From positions 4,207,851 through 4,245,608 of the forward strand of contig NZ_LT546237.1 in NCBI RefSeq assembly GCF_900078675.2: a stretch of 37,758 nt of DNA. The letters are read 5' to 3'. The notes below the pieces were generated by a model that worked only from the letters and a program-made list of their open reading frames with translations, was not told the origin of the DNA and made no database searches. The translations under genes and the position numbers were made by a program. This stretch comes from Mycobacterium interjectum. GTDB lineage: Bacteria > Actinomycetota > Actinomycetes > Mycobacteriales > Mycobacteriaceae. Below, in pieces: positions 1 through 8,466 of the stretch (position 1 is its first letter; each line of letters begins with the position of its first letter).

Positions 1-854
1 TGGCTGGGCCGCGGGGGCCGGCGCCCCGCACGCACCGCGGCGACGGCGTCGGCGAACGGTCCCCCGCTGCGATAGCGCATCTGGGGGTTCTTGACGAGCG
101 TGATCTCGATGAGCTCCCGCACGTTGGGTGGCAACTCGGCGGGCAGCGGCGGCGGCGGTTCCTTGATGTGCTTCATCGCCACCGTCAAGGCGCCGTCACC
201 GCTGAACGGCCGCTTACCCGAAACCACCTCGTACCCAACGACTCCCAGCGAGTACACATCGCTGGCCGGGGTCGCGTCGTGACCCAGGGCCTGTTCGGGG
301 GCGATGTATTGGGCGGTGCCCATCACCATTCCGGTCTGGGTCACCGGCGCGGCGTCGACCGCCTTGGCGATTCCGAAGTCGGTGATCTTCACCTGGCCGG
401 TGGGGGTGATCAAGATGTTGCCCGGTTTGACGTCGCGGTGGACCAAGCCGGCGGCGTGCGCAACCTGAAGCGCCCGGCCGGTCTGCTCGAGCATGTCCAG
501 CGCGTGCCGCAGCGACAGCCGCCCGGTGCGCTTGAGCACCGAATTCAGCGGTTCGCCGTTGACCAGCTCCATGACCAGGTACGCCGTCCGGCCCTCGCCG
601 TCCAGCTGGCTTTCGCCGTAGTCGTGGACGGCGGCGATGCCGGGGTGGTTGAGCATCGCGGTGGTCCGCGCCTCGGCGCGGAACCGCTCGATGAACTCGG
701 GGTCCTGAGAGAATTCCTGTTTCAGCACCTTGACCGCGACGCGCCGGCCCAGCCGGCTGTCCACGGCCTCCCACACCTGGCCCATGCCACCGGTGGCGAT
801 CAGGCGCTGCAGGCGGTACCTGCCTGACAGCGTCACCCCAACTCGCGGGCTCAT
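1..854 (-). CDS. pknA: Serine/threonine protein kinase PknA (N-terminal part; gene continues past the left edge)
   Basis: Transmembrane Hanks-type kinase that phosphorylates cell-division and envelope proteins on Ser/Thr. The 284 visible codons cover the kinase domain: glycine loop GGMGQVWEA (about residues 20-28), catalytic lysine in [14 protein letters not shown] catalytic loop, DFG, and an activation loop [17 protein letters not shown] with the threonines where these kinases autophosphorylate. The juxtamembrane, membrane and extracellular parts (M. tuberculosis PknA has 431 residues) lie off the left end. The ATG at 854 overlaps the pbpA stop as ATGA, so translation is probably coupled. 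It is the most distal gene visible in the fhaA-fhaB-pstP-rodA-pbpA operon, which pairs the kinase with its phosphatase PstP and with FHA-domain readers of phosphothreonine. Identification rests on sequence and on gene order. Confidence 0.96.
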   Translation of the reverse strand, partial: MSPRVGVTLSGRYRLQRLIATGGMGQVWEAVDSRLGRRVAVKVLKQEFSQDPEFIERFRAEARTTAMLNHPGIAAVHDYGESQLDGEGRTAYLVMELVNGEPLNSVLKRTGRLSLRHALDMLEQTGRALQVAHAAGLVHRDVKPGNILITPTGQVKITDFGIAKAVDAAPVTQTGMVMGTAQYIAPEQALGHDATPASDVYSLGVVGYEVVSGKRPFSGDGALTVAMKHIKEPPPPLPAELPPNVRELIEITLVKNPQMRYRSGGPFADAVAAVRAGRRPPRPS

Positions 855-2329
855 GGTCCTCCCTGTAGCGCCGCCGCGATCACCGCCCGTCCGATCGGCG
901 CGGCGAGCGCGCCCCCGGTCGCGGATAGTCGGTCGGCACCGTTCTCCACCAGCACCGCCACGGCAACCTTCGGCGCCTGCGCGGGCGCGAACGCGATGTA
1001 CCACGCGTGCGGCGGCGTGTTACGCGGGTCGGTGCCATGCTCTGCGGTACCCGTCTTGGATGCAATCTGCACGCCGGGAATCGCCCCTTTCTGCTGTGCG
1101 ACCTTCTCGGCGCCGACCATCAGCTCTGTTAGCTTAGCGGCGACCTGCGGCGACACCGCGCGGCGCTGCTGGTAGGGCGCAGTGGTGCTGATGTTGGAAA
1201 GGTCCGGTCCCTTGAGGCTATCGATCAGGTAGGGCTGCATCGTCACCCCGGCGTTCGCGATGGTCGCGGCGATCTGGGCGTTCTCCAGCGGCGTCAGCGC
1301 CACATCCTTTTGCCCGATGGCGGACATGCCCAGCGCGGCGGCGTCCGGGATGATCCCCACGGTGGATTCGGCGACCTGCAGCGGAATGACGCTGGGCGTG
1401 CTGTCCAGCCCGAACGAGCGCGCCGTGCTGCGCAGCGCGTCGGCCCCGGTGAGGATGCCGAGCTGGACGAAGGCGGTGTTACAGGACAGCGCGAACGCCT
1501 GGCTGAGGGACACCGTCGGCTCGTTGCCGCACGGCGCGCCGCCGTAGTTCTCCAGCGTGGCGGTGCTGTTGGGCAGCGGAATGGTGGCCGCAGCGGTCAA
1601 CTGTTCGGTTTCGGTCGCGCCGCCCTGCAGCGCCGCCGCGGTGGTGATCACCTTGAACGTGGAACCCGGCGGATAGGTCTCCGAGATGGCGCGGTTGGTC
1701 AGCGGGTTGTCGGGGTCGTCGCGCAGCCGCTGCCAGGCCTGCGCCTGCACCTCGGGATCGTGCGACGCCAGCTGGTTGGGGTCATAGGACGGCGACGACA
1801 CCATGGCCAGGATCTTGCCGGTGGACGGCTCCAGGGCGACGACGGCTCCCTTGCATGGCGGTCCGCCGCAGCCCTGCTGCATCGCGTCCCACCCGGCCTG
1901 TTGCACCCGCGGGATGATCGTGGTGTCGACGTTGCCGCCGCGTGGATCGCGGCCGGTGAAGAAGTCGGCCAGCCGGCGCCCGAACAGGCGCTCGTCGGAC
2001 CCGTTCAACAACGGGTCCTCGGCCCGTTCCAGGCCGGTGCTCGAATAGCGCAGCGAGTAGAAGCCGGTGATCGGCGCGTACACCGCCGGGTTGGGGTAAA
2101 CCCGCAGGAAACGAAACCGGCTGTCGGTGGCCACGGAATAGGCCAGCAGCTGGCCGCCGGCGACAATTTGGCCGCGCTGGCGTGAATACTCGTCGAGCAG
2201 CACCCGCTGGTTGCGCGGGTCGGCGCGCAGCCCGTCGGCGGCGAAGACCTGCGTCATCGTGGCGTTGAGCAAAAGCAGCACCACCAACGCCATCACGGTC
2301 ACCGAGATCCGGCGGAGAGAGGCGTTCAT
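851..2329 (-). CDS. pbpA: Class B penicillin-binding protein PbpA (peptidoglycan transpeptidase)
   Basis: D,D-transpeptidase that cross-links septal and cell-wall peptidoglycan at the outer face of the membrane. The 492-residue protein has one N-terminal membrane anchor (about residues 8-30), a dimerisation region, and the transpeptidase domain with the three family motifs: STFK near residue 222 (nucleophile Ser, in PPGSTFKVI), SCN in LSCNTAF, and KTG in [10 protein letters not shown]. Length matches the M. tuberculosis protein (about 491). The ATG at 2329 overlaps the rodA stop (ATGA) and the stop overlaps the pknA start. Pairing with the SEDS protein RodA immediately upstream fits the known SEDS-bPBP partnership, in which one polymerises and the other cross-links. 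Confidence 0.96.
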   Translation of the reverse strand: MNASLRRISVTVMALVVLLLLNATMTQVFAADGLRADPRNQRVLLDEYSRQRGQIVAGGQLLAYSVATDSRFRFLRVYPNPAVYAPITGFYSLRYSSTGLERAEDPLLNGSDERLFGRRLADFFTGRDPRGGNVDTTIIPRVQQAGWDAMQQGCGGPPCKGAVVALEPSTGKILAMVSSPSYDPNQLASHDPEVQAQAWQRLRDDPDNPLTNRAISETYPPGSTFKVITTAAALQGGATETEQLTAAATIPLPNSTATLENYGGAPCGNEPTVSLSQAFALSCNTAFVQLGILTGADALRSTARSFGLDSTPSVIPLQVAESTVGIIPDAAALGMSAIGQKDVALTPLENAQIAATIANAGVTMQPYLIDSLKGPDLSNISTTAPYQQRRAVSPQVAAKLTELMVGAEKVAQQKGAIPGVQIASKTGTAEHGTDPRNTPPHAWYIAFAPAQAPKVAVAVLVENGADRLSATGGALAAPIGRAVIAAALQGGP

Positions 2330-3735
2330 ACCCGCTCAATCACCTCGGTGCTGGCCGCCGCGATCGGCGACTTGTCACGCGCGCGGGTGCGCAGGGGACG
2401 CCTTGCGCTGTGCGAGATGCGCGCCAGGATCGCCAACAGGATGTAGTTCGCCAGCAGTGACGAACCGCCGTACGACATCCAGGGTGTGGTCAGGCCGGTC
2501 AGCGGGATCAGGCGCGTGACGCCGCCGACGACGATGAAGAGCTGCAGGGCCAGGGTCGACGCCAGACCCGCCGCCAGCAGCTTGCCGAAGCTTTCCCGCG
2601 TCGCGATCGCCGTGCGCAGCCCGCGCACGATGACGATCGTGTACAGCATCAGCAGGGCCGACAGGCCCACTAATCCAAGTTCTTCACCGAACGCGGCGAC
2701 GATGAAATCGGTCGACGCCGCCGGCACGGTGTCGGGCTGGCCGTTGCCGAGCCCGGTGCCGAAAATCCCGCCGGTGGCAAAGCTGAACATCGACTGCACG
2801 AGCTGATAGCCGCTGCCGTCGGGGTCGGAGAACGGGTCCCACCACATCTGCACCCGAACCCGCACATGGTCGAAAAGGAAGTACGCCGCAACGCTTCCCG
2901 CGACGAACAGCACCAGGCCGATGACGACCCAGCTGAAGCGCTGGGTGGCGAGGTAGAGCACCACCAGGAACGACGCGTACAGCAACAGCGAAGTGCCGAG
3001 GTCCTTCTCGAAGACCATCACGCCCACCGAGGCCACCCATGCCGCCAACAGCGGCGCGAGATCGCGGGGACGGGGAAGGGTCATTCCCATGAAATGCTTA
3101 CCGACGCTGGCGAACAGGCCGCGTTTGGCGATCAGCACCGCGGAGAAGAAGATCAGCAGCAGGATCTTGGAAAACTCGGCCGGCTGAATTGAGAAGCCCG
3201 GGAAGCGAATCCAGATCTTCGCGCCGTTCTGCTCGGACACAGATGCCGGCAACACCGCGGGGATAGCCAGGAAGACCAGCCCCACGATCCCACAGATGTA
3301 GCCATAGCGGGCCAGTTGTCGATGGTCTTTCAAAAAGGTGACCACCAACGCGAACGCGGCCACTCCGACCACGGTCCACAGCATCTGCTGCGTCGCGCTG
3401 GGATGATGACGGCCGCTCAACTCGTTGTTGACGAGGTCGAGCCGGTGGATCATCACCAGGCCAAGTCCGTTGAGCAGAGCCACAATTGGCAGCAGCAGGG
3501 GGTCGGTATAGGGGGCGAATCGCCTGATCGCCAAGTGCGCGCTGCCGAACATGACCAGAAAGACCAGCCCGTAACTGACCAGGTTCCAGTGCAGGCCGCG
3601 GTCCTGATTGGCCTGCACGATCAGCAACGCGGCGACGGTGATCAGTGCGGCGAAGCACAACAACAGCAGTTCGGCGTTGCGCCGAGTAGGCAGTGGAGGA
3701 GTGACTGCGACCGGCGGCTGGACTTGGGTGGTCAT
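2326..3735 (-). CDS. rodA: RodA/FtsW-family SEDS peptidoglycan glycosyltransferase
   Basis: Polytopic membrane enzyme that polymerises lipid II into glycan strands for elongation or division. The protein is almost entirely hydrophobic helices separated by short loops, with SEDS signatures: EKDLGTSLLLYASFL in the middle, GSGYQLVQSMFSFATGG, an FIVAAFGEELGLVG stretch with its acidic pair, and a C-terminal TTPWMSYGGSSLLANY. A longer start at 3750 is open, but the ATG at 3735 overlaps the pstP stop as ATGA, like the other junctions here, and gives 469 residues, the length of the M. tuberculosis protein; I therefore chose 3735. The stop overlaps the pbpA start. The soluble C-terminal tail is short and basic. 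Confidence 0.95.
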   Translation of the reverse strand: MTTQVQPPVAVTPPLPTRRNAELLLLCFAALITVAALLIVQANQDRGLHWNLVSYGLVFLVMFGSAHLAIRRFAPYTDPLLLPIVALLNGLGLVMIHRLDLVNNELSGRHHPSATQQMLWTVVGVAAFALVVTFLKDHRQLARYGYICGIVGLVFLAIPAVLPASVSEQNGAKIWIRFPGFSIQPAEFSKILLLIFFSAVLIAKRGLFASVGKHFMGMTLPRPRDLAPLLAAWVASVGVMVFEKDLGTSLLLYASFLVVLYLATQRFSWVVIGLVLFVAGSVAAYFLFDHVRVRVQMWWDPFSDPDGSGYQLVQSMFSFATGGIFGTGLGNGQPDTVPAASTDFIVAAFGEELGLVGLSALLMLYTIVIVRGLRTAIATRESFGKLLAAGLASTLALQLFIVVGGVTRLIPLTGLTTPWMSYGGSSLLANYILLAILARISHSARRPLRTRARDKSPIAAASTEVIERV

Positions 3736-5219
3736 GCCACCGCCCGGCAATCGATGCCCGGCTTAGGTGGTGGTGGCGGGAGCGCAGTCACCGTCTGAGT
3801 GGTCGTGGGCGACGTGGTCGCGGGCGCGATAGGCGCGGTGCTGGCGGGGCTGCTGGTCGGACTGGCGCTGCTGGACGGGGTGGCACTCGAAGGGGTAGGG
3901 GGCGCAGTGACATTCGGTTCGGTGCCGGCGGGCGGGGAGGTGGCGCGCGGCGGGGGACACGGCGGTAGCAGGGAGCTGGCCGACAATTCGCGCAACTGGC
4001 CGATGGCGTCATCCAGTGTGCCGGCCGGAAGTCCGGCCTGAACCTGTGCGCGCTCGGGAGGGCGCAGATCCTGCAGTTGCATCAGGCGGCAGTCGAGATG
4101 ACCGCCGCTTTGGCCGGAACTGATCAGGGACAGCTCGTTGCGGGCGTTGAGGCAGCCGATCAGGTACGGCTCGTGCAGCGACATGCCGAGCAGCGACCCT
4201 TGGATTCCCCGCAGGATCGACACCATGCCGTTGTATTCGGCGACGTAGTAGTTGCTGCGGATGATGGCGCGGCCGATGCCCAGGCCGGCGAGCACCAGCA
4301 GCACGACCAGCGTGACGACGATCGCCGTCCGGCGCCGCGACCAGCGCGGTCGCCGAGGCGTTTCCTCTTGCGCCGGAACGCGTTTGGCGACCTCCTCGCG
4401 GGGCCGGATGGCCGAGGCGCGCCCGGCGGAGGTGTTGGGCAGCGTCAGCTGGTCGTCCTCACCGGAGACCGCACCGGCCAGAATCGGCTGCGTCTGGCCG
4501 TAGTCGTAGTCGACGACGTCGGCGACAACGACCGTCACGTTGTCGGGACCGCCCCCGCGCAACGCCAATTCGATGAGGCGGTAGGCGCTCTCGGCCACGT
4601 CGGGGATCTGCAGCGCCTCGAGGATGGTCTCGTCGCTGACGGGGTCGGACAATCCATCGGAGCAGAGCAGGTATCGATCGCCCGCCCGCGCCTCGCGCAT
4701 GGTCAGAGTGGGCTCGACCTCGTGGCCCGTCAGGGCGCGCATGATCAACGAACGCTGCGGGTGGCTGTGTGCCTCTTCTCGAGTGATCCGCCCCTCATCC
4801 ACCAAAGTTTGGACGAACGTATCGTCCTTGGTGATCTGGGTGAGCTCGCCGTCGCGCAACAGATAGCCACGCGAGTCGCCGATGTGCACCAGCCCAATCC
4901 TGTTGCCGTCGAACAGGATTGCGGTCAGCGTGGTGCCCATCCCCTCGAGGTCGGGCTCCATCTCGACCTGTGCGGCGATCGCCGCGTTGCCGGAGCGTAC
5001 CGCCGCGTCGAGCTTGGCAAGCAGGTCCCCGCCGGGCTCGTCGTCATCGAGATGGGCGAGCGCGGCGATCACCAACTGGGACGCCACCTCGCCGGCGGCG
5101 TGGCCGCCCATCCCGTCGGCCAGGGCCAGCAGTCGCGCGCCGGCGTAAACGGAGTCTTCGTTGTTGGTGCGTACCAGGCCGCGGTCGCTGCGGGCCGCAT
5201 ATCGCAGTACCAGGGTCAC
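3732..5219 (-). CDS. pstP: PP2C-family Ser/Thr protein phosphatase PstP
   Basis: Metal-dependent phosphatase that reverses PknA/PknB-type phosphorylation. Residues about 1-235 form the cytoplasmic PP2C domain with the metal-binding aspartates in ALADGMGGHAAGE, HIGDSRGYLL, CSDGLSD and GGPDNVTVV. One membrane helix follows near residue 300 (TAIVVTLVVLLVLAGLGIG), then a domain predicted to be outside, and a Pro/Ser/Thr/Ala-rich tail from about residue 415. The start is a GTG at 5219 whose GTGA overlaps the fhaB stop; no earlier in-frame start is available before fhaB sequence. At 495 residues it is a little shorter than the M. tuberculosis protein (about 514), the difference probably lying in the low-complexity tail. 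Confidence 0.95.
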   Translation of the reverse strand: MTLVLRYAARSDRGLVRTNNEDSVYAGARLLALADGMGGHAAGEVASQLVIAALAHLDDDEPGGDLLAKLDAAVRSGNAAIAAQVEMEPDLEGMGTTLTAILFDGNRIGLVHIGDSRGYLLRDGELTQITKDDTFVQTLVDEGRITREEAHSHPQRSLIMRALTGHEVEPTLTMREARAGDRYLLCSDGLSDPVSDETILEALQIPDVAESAYRLIELALRGGGPDNVTVVVADVVDYDYGQTQPILAGAVSGEDDQLTLPNTSAGRASAIRPREEVAKRVPAQEETPRRPRWSRRRTAIVVTLVVLLVLAGLGIGRAIIRSNYYVAEYNGMVSILRGIQGSLLGMSLHEPYLIGCLNARNELSLISSGQSGGHLDCRLMQLQDLRPPERAQVQAGLPAGTLDDAIGQLRELSASSLLPPCPPPRATSPPAGTEPNVTAPPTPSSATPSSSASPTSSPASTAPIAPATTSPTTTQTVTALPPPPPKPGIDCRAVA

Positions 5220-5683
5220 GGGCGCAACTCAATCGCCGTTTTGCCGATTCGAATTGGCGTTCCGATGGGAACCCGTACCGCAGTCGTCACCTTCGCCCTG
5301 TCAAGGTAAGTGCCGTTGGTCGATCCTAGATCCTCGACATACCATTCCGAGCCGCGCTGAGACAGCCGGGCGTGCCGTGTCGAGGCGTAGTCATCGGTGA
5401 GCACCAGGGTCGAGTCGTCAGCGCGCCCGATCAACACCGGCTGCCCGCTTAGCGTGATGCGGGCACCGGTCAGCGCGCCCTCGGTCACCACGAGATAGCG
5501 TGCGGCGTGGCGGCGCTGGCGTGAGGGCAGCAGGGTGCCGCGCAGCGCCAGGCCGCGGCGCACCATGACAGCCCCGGTGGGCGCGTAGATGTCGGTCCGC
5601 AGGATCCGCAACACGGACCAGATGAATACCCATAACAACATTAAAAATCCGGCACGCGTCAGCTGCAGTACTAGTCCCTGCAT
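5216..5683 (-). CDS. fhaB: FHA-domain membrane protein FhaB (FipA)
   Basis: Phosphothreonine-reading FHA protein anchored in the inner membrane; in mycobacteria it is linked to FtsZ/FtsQ complexes and cell division. The ATG at 5683 gives 155 residues starting MQGLVLQLTRAGF, the same length as in M. tuberculosis, and has a purine-rich GAAAGGA ribosome site about 7 bases upstream. The frame is open further upstream to 5878, but that extension is arginine-rich, unlike a real N-terminus, and I rejected it. One N-terminal membrane helix (GFLMLLWVFIWSVLRIL) precedes a basic linker and the FHA domain (about residues 65-150) with the key GR, SxxH and STNGT elements in VLIGRADDS, STRHARLS and LGSTNGTYLD. 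Its stop overlaps the pstP GTG start. Confidence 0.95.
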   Translation of the reverse strand: MQGLVLQLTRAGFLMLLWVFIWSVLRILRTDIYAPTGAVMVRRGLALRGTLLPSRQRRHAARYLVVTEGALTGARITLSGQPVLIGRADDSTLVLTDDYASTRHARLSQRGSEWYVEDLGSTNGTYLDRAKVTTAVRVPIGTPIRIGKTAIELRP

Positions 5684-5811
5684 CTGGCGTCCTTTCCGTC
5701 CTGGCGCCGCACCCCTCGTCGCACCCGTGACACCGAGCACATCGGCAACGTCACGATACTTGGACGGTCGTCGACGCGGGGCGAAGCACGGCAGCTTTGA
5801 GCCCGGTGCGT

Positions 5812-7506
5812 CTAGTGGATGCGAACGATGATCTCCGAGTGGCCCAGACGGATCACGTCGCCATCGGCCAACTGCCACTCCTGTACCGGCGCGTTGTTCA
5901 CGGTGGTGCCGTTAGTCGAGTTGAGGTCGGAAAGGAGCGCGACCTGACCGTCCCAGCGGATCTCCAGGTGCCGCCGCGAGACCCCGGTGTCGGGCAACCG
6001 GAACTGGGCATCCTGGCCGCGGCCGATGATGTTGGCGCCCTCGCGCAGCTGGTAGGTCCGGCCGCTGCCGTCGTCGAGCTGCAGCGTCACCGAGGTTCCG
6101 GCGGCGCCGTAGCCGCCCGGGCCGTAACCGCCGTAGCCGCCGCCCGCCGGCTGGCCGTACTCCGCCGGCTGGCCGTACTCCGCGGGCTGGCCGTAGTCGG
6201 CGGGCTGGCCGTAGTCGGCGGGTTGGCCGTACTCGTAGTCGCGGTGGGCGGTCTCGGGGTAGCCGCCACCTTGTGGGGCATATCCGCCGCCCGGAACGCT
6301 TTCTGCGTACTGGGTGTAGTCACCCGGGCCATAGTCCTGCTGGCCGTAGCCACCACCCTGCGGATAGCCCTGGTCGTATCCGGCGCCCTGCTCCGGGTAA
6401 GCCGGACGTTGTTGCTCGGGCGCGCCCTGCGGCGCCGGCGGGGCATAGCCGCTCTCCTCCGGGCGAGCCGGCCCACGCCCGTACTCGCCGTACCCATACG
6501 CCTGCTGGGTGGCACCGGGCTGACCGCCGCCGGGCGGTCCGTAGCCACCGCCCTGCCGGTAGCCCTGGTCTCCAGGGCCGTAGCCCTGCCCGCCGTAGCC
6601 GCCCGCCGCAGGCGGACGTTGCTCGTAGGACGGCGGGTAGCCGCCCTGTCCCTGGTCGGGGTAGCCGCCCGGCGCCTGGTACCCGCGCTGGTCGTAGCCG
6701 CCCTGTTCGGGGTAGCCGCCGCGCTGTTCTTGGTAGCCGCCTTGTTCGGGGTAGCCGCCGCCCTGTTGCGGGTAGCCGCCGCGCTGTTCTTGGTAGCCGC
6801 CCTGTTCGGGGTAGCCGCCCGGCGGTGGGTAGCCGCCCTGCTCGGGCTGACGCGGTGGCGGGTAGCCGCCCGGCGGCGGGTAGCCGCCCTGCTCGGGCGG
6901 GTAGCCCCCTCGGGGCTCCGGTCCGCCCTGCGGCTCCGGGCCGCGCGGCTCGTCTTGCGGGCGCCCGTAACGGTCGTCGTAGTACTCGTCGCCAGGCCGG
7001 CCCTGCCCCTGACCCCCGTGGTAGCTCGAATTGTCAGTCATTGCTGCTACTCCTCGTTCTGCGCCGAACGCGTGATTTGATTGTGGCCGGAGAGGGTGGA
7101 TGACGGTCGGGCGGGGCTCGACATCGGGATTGACAGCACCGCGGGCGCGGTACTGACCGGTATGCAGGCTCGACGACTGCTCGAACCGGACGACCACATC
7201 ACCATACGTTTGCCACCCCTGTTCATAGATATAGTCGGCCAAGTACCTCGCGAAAGCGTTCGACGTGAGATCCGTGTCGGCTCCCACCTTCGCAAAGTCG
7301 TGCATACCGAGGGTAATGATGTATTCGTTGGGGGCCAAAAGACGATTCCCTCGCAGCGCTCGCACCCCGTCGTCGGCTTCCCTGCGCAATAACCCTTCAA
7401 CCTCTTGCGGCACGATCGATCCGCCGAAGACCCGGGCGAACGCGTTGTCCACCGTCGCCTCGAGCTTGCGCTCGATGCGCTGAACGAGCCCCTTTTGGCT
7501 ACTCAT
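5812..7506 (-). CDS. fhaA: FHA-domain protein FhaA with DUF3662 N-terminus and long Gly/Tyr/Pro/Gln-rich linker
   Basis: Cytoplasmic FHA scaffold that binds phosphorylated kinase targets (in mycobacteria the MviN/MurJ pseudokinase domain) and tunes peptidoglycan synthesis. Residues about 1-120 form the conserved DUF3662/FhaA-N domain ([20 protein letters not shown] start). A roughly 330-residue low-complexity linker follows, built of GGYPEQ- and GQPAEY-type repeats. The FHA domain is at the C-terminus (about 475-564) with [16 protein letters not shown] and [11 protein letters not shown]. At 564 residues it is longer than the M. tuberculosis protein (about 527), consistent with linker repeat expansion. 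It is the first gene of the kinase/phosphatase operon, separated from fhaB by about 128 bases, the only sizeable gap in that operon. Confidence 0.95.
   Translation of the reverse strand: MSSQKGLVQRIERKLEATVDNAFARVFGGSIVPQEVEGLLRREADDGVRALRGNRLLAPNEYIITLGMHDFAKVGADTDLTSNAFARYLADYIYEQGWQTYGDVVVRFEQSSSLHTGQYRARGAVNPDVEPRPTVIHPLRPQSNHAFGAERGVAAMTDNSSYHGGQGQGRPGDEYYDDRYGRPQDEPRGPEPQGGPEPRGGYPPEQGGYPPPGGYPPPRQPEQGGYPPPGGYPEQGGYQEQRGGYPQQGGGYPEQGGYQEQRGGYPEQGGYDQRGYQAPGGYPDQGQGGYPPSYEQRPPAAGGYGGQGYGPGDQGYRQGGGYGPPGGGQPGATQQAYGYGEYGRGPARPEESGYAPPAPQGAPEQQRPAYPEQGAGYDQGYPQGGGYGQQDYGPGDYTQYAESVPGGGYAPQGGGYPETAHRDYEYGQPADYGQPADYGQPAEYGQPAEYGQPAGGGYGGYGPGGYGAAGTSVTLQLDDGSGRTYQLREGANIIGRGQDAQFRLPDTGVSRRHLEIRWDGQVALLSDLNSTNGTTVNNAPVQEWQLADGDVIRLGHSEIIVRIH
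6151..6240 (-). repeat. 18-bp tandem repeats in fhaA encoding GQPA(E/D)Y
   Basis: Four consecutive 18-base units start at 6151, 6169, 6187 and 6205, each reading CTGGCCGTA(C/G)TC(C/G)GC(C/G)GG on the plus strand. A partial fifth unit with TTGGCC begins at 6223. Two of the units are identical. They keep the reading frame and encode the six-residue motif [12 protein letters not shown] in the FhaA linker. In-frame units of this sort can change number by slippage without breaking the protein. Confidence 0.9.
6640..6930 (-). repeat. Degenerate GGYP(E/Q)QGGY repeats in fhaA, including a 60-bp direct duplication
   Basis: The plus strand repeats GGTAGCCGCC roughly every 18 to 30 bases through this interval. 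A longer block, containing GCGCTGTTCTTGGTAGCCGC, occurs at 6721 and again at 6781 with the flanks almost unchanged, so a 60-base (20-residue) unit appears to have duplicated. All units encode Gly-Gly-Tyr-Pro/Gln-rich sequence of the FhaA linker. I do not regard it as CRISPR, because it is coding, in frame and has no unique spacers. Confidence 0.85.
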
Positions 7507-7758
7507 CTTTCAGCGCTCGCCCGCAGCTGCCGTGGTGTGTCGCGGGCGCGAGGCAAACGAACCGCCCGCTTGTTGGCTCACCCCAGCATGTTATCGGGAC
7601 ACCGCGACGGTGCGGCACCGTGGGAATTCTGAGAATCGCATCCGCGCAGTTCAACGCCATATGGCAGCGTTCGCGGGGCGCCGCGACCGGCGCCCGGTCC
7701 CGCCAAGGCGATTGGGGCAGACGGCGATTAGAGTGGTATGGTCCATCGGTTGTTTTCC
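7507..7758. promoter_or_regulatory. Gene-free stretch between fhaA and tRNA-Leu, expected to hold both promoters
   Basis: About 250 bases separate the fhaA start from the tRNA. On the minus strand a TAACAT hexamer (7588-7593) matches the mycobacterial TANNNT -10 pattern and could serve the fhaA operon, though I see no good -35. On the plus strand TATGGT (7737-7742), preceded 19 bases earlier by TTGGGG (7712-7717), is the best -10/-35 candidate for the tRNA. Both are weak matches. No convincing coding frame is present. Confidence 0.4.
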
Positions 7759-7841
7759 GGGCGAGTGGCGGAATGGCAGACGCGCTGGCTTCAGGTGCCA
7801 GTGTCCTTCGGGACGTGGGGGTTCAAGTCCCCCTTCGCCCA
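7759..7841 (+). tRNA. leuT: tRNA-Leu, anticodon CAG
   Basis: The 83-base sequence folds into a class II cloverleaf. The acceptor stem is GGGCGAG/TTCGCCC with one G-U pair, and the discriminator base is A at 7841. The anticodon stem is CTGGC/GCCAG and the loop is TTCAGGT, with CAG at 7792-7794. It has a long variable arm (TGTCCTTCGGGACG) and a T arm GGGGG-TTCAAGT-CCCCC. A long variable arm plus a CAG anticodon indicates leucine. The 3' CCA is not encoded. The position just upstream of the fhaA operon, in the opposite orientation, is the same as in other mycobacteria. Confidence 0.97.
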
Positions 7842-7872
7842 CCGGTGAGCGGTTCCACGAACTGCACGCCTC

Positions 7873-7904
7873 AAGGTCACGAACTCGAAAGAGTTCGTGG
7901 CCTT
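7873..7904. terminator. Hairpin between tRNA-Leu and the peroxidase gene, possibly bidirectional
   Basis: The arms AAGGTCACGAACTC (7873-7886) and GAGTTCGTGGCCTT (7891-7904) pair over 14 positions with a single G-U wobble, closing on a GAAA tetraloop. The hairpin sits 31 bases after the tRNA and 51 bases after the end of the peroxidase gene on the other strand. Because the arms are nearly symmetrical it could end both transcripts. A short T-rich stretch (TTTTCC) follows on the plus strand. Confidence 0.75.
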
Positions 7905-7955
7905 AACGTTTTCCACTCAGTTGGGGCACGAAGCGGGCGATGACCGACCCGAGAT

Positions 7956-8444
7956 TCACCGTGGCAGCACGGCCTCGACGGCGCCGATGATCTCAGGCGC
8001 GTCGGGTTCCGTCCGGGGACGAAACCGATTGACCACCGCACCGTCGGGGCTGATCAGAAACTTCTCGAAGTTCCACTGAATGTCGCCCGCTGAGCCGTCG
8101 GAATCGGTGGCTTTGGTCAGCTCGGCGTACAGCGGGTGGCGGTCTTCGCCGTTGACGTCGGTCTTGGCCAGCAAGGGAAACGTCACCCCGTAGGTCGTCG
8201 AGCAGAACTCTTGGATCTCCTCGGCCGTGCCCGGTTCCTGGCCCATGAACTGGTTGCACGGAACGCCGACGACCGTCAGGCCACGGTCGCGGTAGTCCCT
8301 GGCCAGCTTCTCCAACGCGGTGTACTGCGGAGTCAGTCCGCACTTGGAGGCGACATTCACGATCAGCGTTGCGCCGCTGGACAATTCGGCCAGGGTCGTC
8401 GGCTTGCCGTCGAGCGTGGTGAGGGCGATGTCTTTAAGGGTCAC
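7956..8444 (-). CDS. Glutathione peroxidase-family thiol peroxidase (Cys type)
   Basis: Thioredoxin-fold peroxidase that reduces hydrogen peroxide or lipid hydroperoxides. The protein shows the family motifs in order: NVASKCGLTPQY with the peroxidatic Cys at residue 35, VPCNQFMGQEPG with the Gln, a second Cys at residue 81 in EFCSTTYGV that could be the resolving Cys, and IQWNFEKFLI with the catalytic Trp. Start: GTG at 8444 gives 162 residues beginning VTLKDIALTTLDGK, typical for the family; the open frame upstream (to 8543) encodes low-quality sequence overlapping the neighbouring gene. It lies 22 bases after the VOC gene and is probably co-transcribed with it. Mycobacteria do not make glutathione, so thioredoxin or another thiol is the likely reductant (inference). 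Confidence 0.9.
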   Translation of the reverse strand: MTLKDIALTTLDGKPTTLAELSSGATLIVNVASKCGLTPQYTALEKLARDYRDRGLTVVGVPCNQFMGQEPGTAEEIQEFCSTTYGVTFPLLAKTDVNGEDRHPLYAELTKATDSDGSAGDIQWNFEKFLISPDGAVVNRFRPRTEPDAPEIIGAVEAVLPR

Positions 8445-8466
8445 GCCGATGACGCTAACACTTGTC

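Noticed and set aside
4077..5309. 410-residue plus-strand open frame over pstP
   Set aside because: Antisense to pstP, with His/Gln/Arg-rich shadow composition and no recognisable domain.
5684..5878. Longer fhaB with 65 more residues
   Set aside because: The added residues are Arg/Pro/Ser-rich and precede a good ribosome site and the known 155-residue start at 5683.
6640..6930. CRISPR-like regular repeats
   Set aside because: The repeats are in frame inside fhaA, degenerate, and without unique spacers or cas genes.
5797..7080. 427-residue open frame on the plus strand across fhaA
   Set aside because: It is antisense to the well-supported fhaA gene; its Ala/Arg/Val-rich repeats ([20 protein letters not shown]) are the reverse of the FhaA low-complexity codons.
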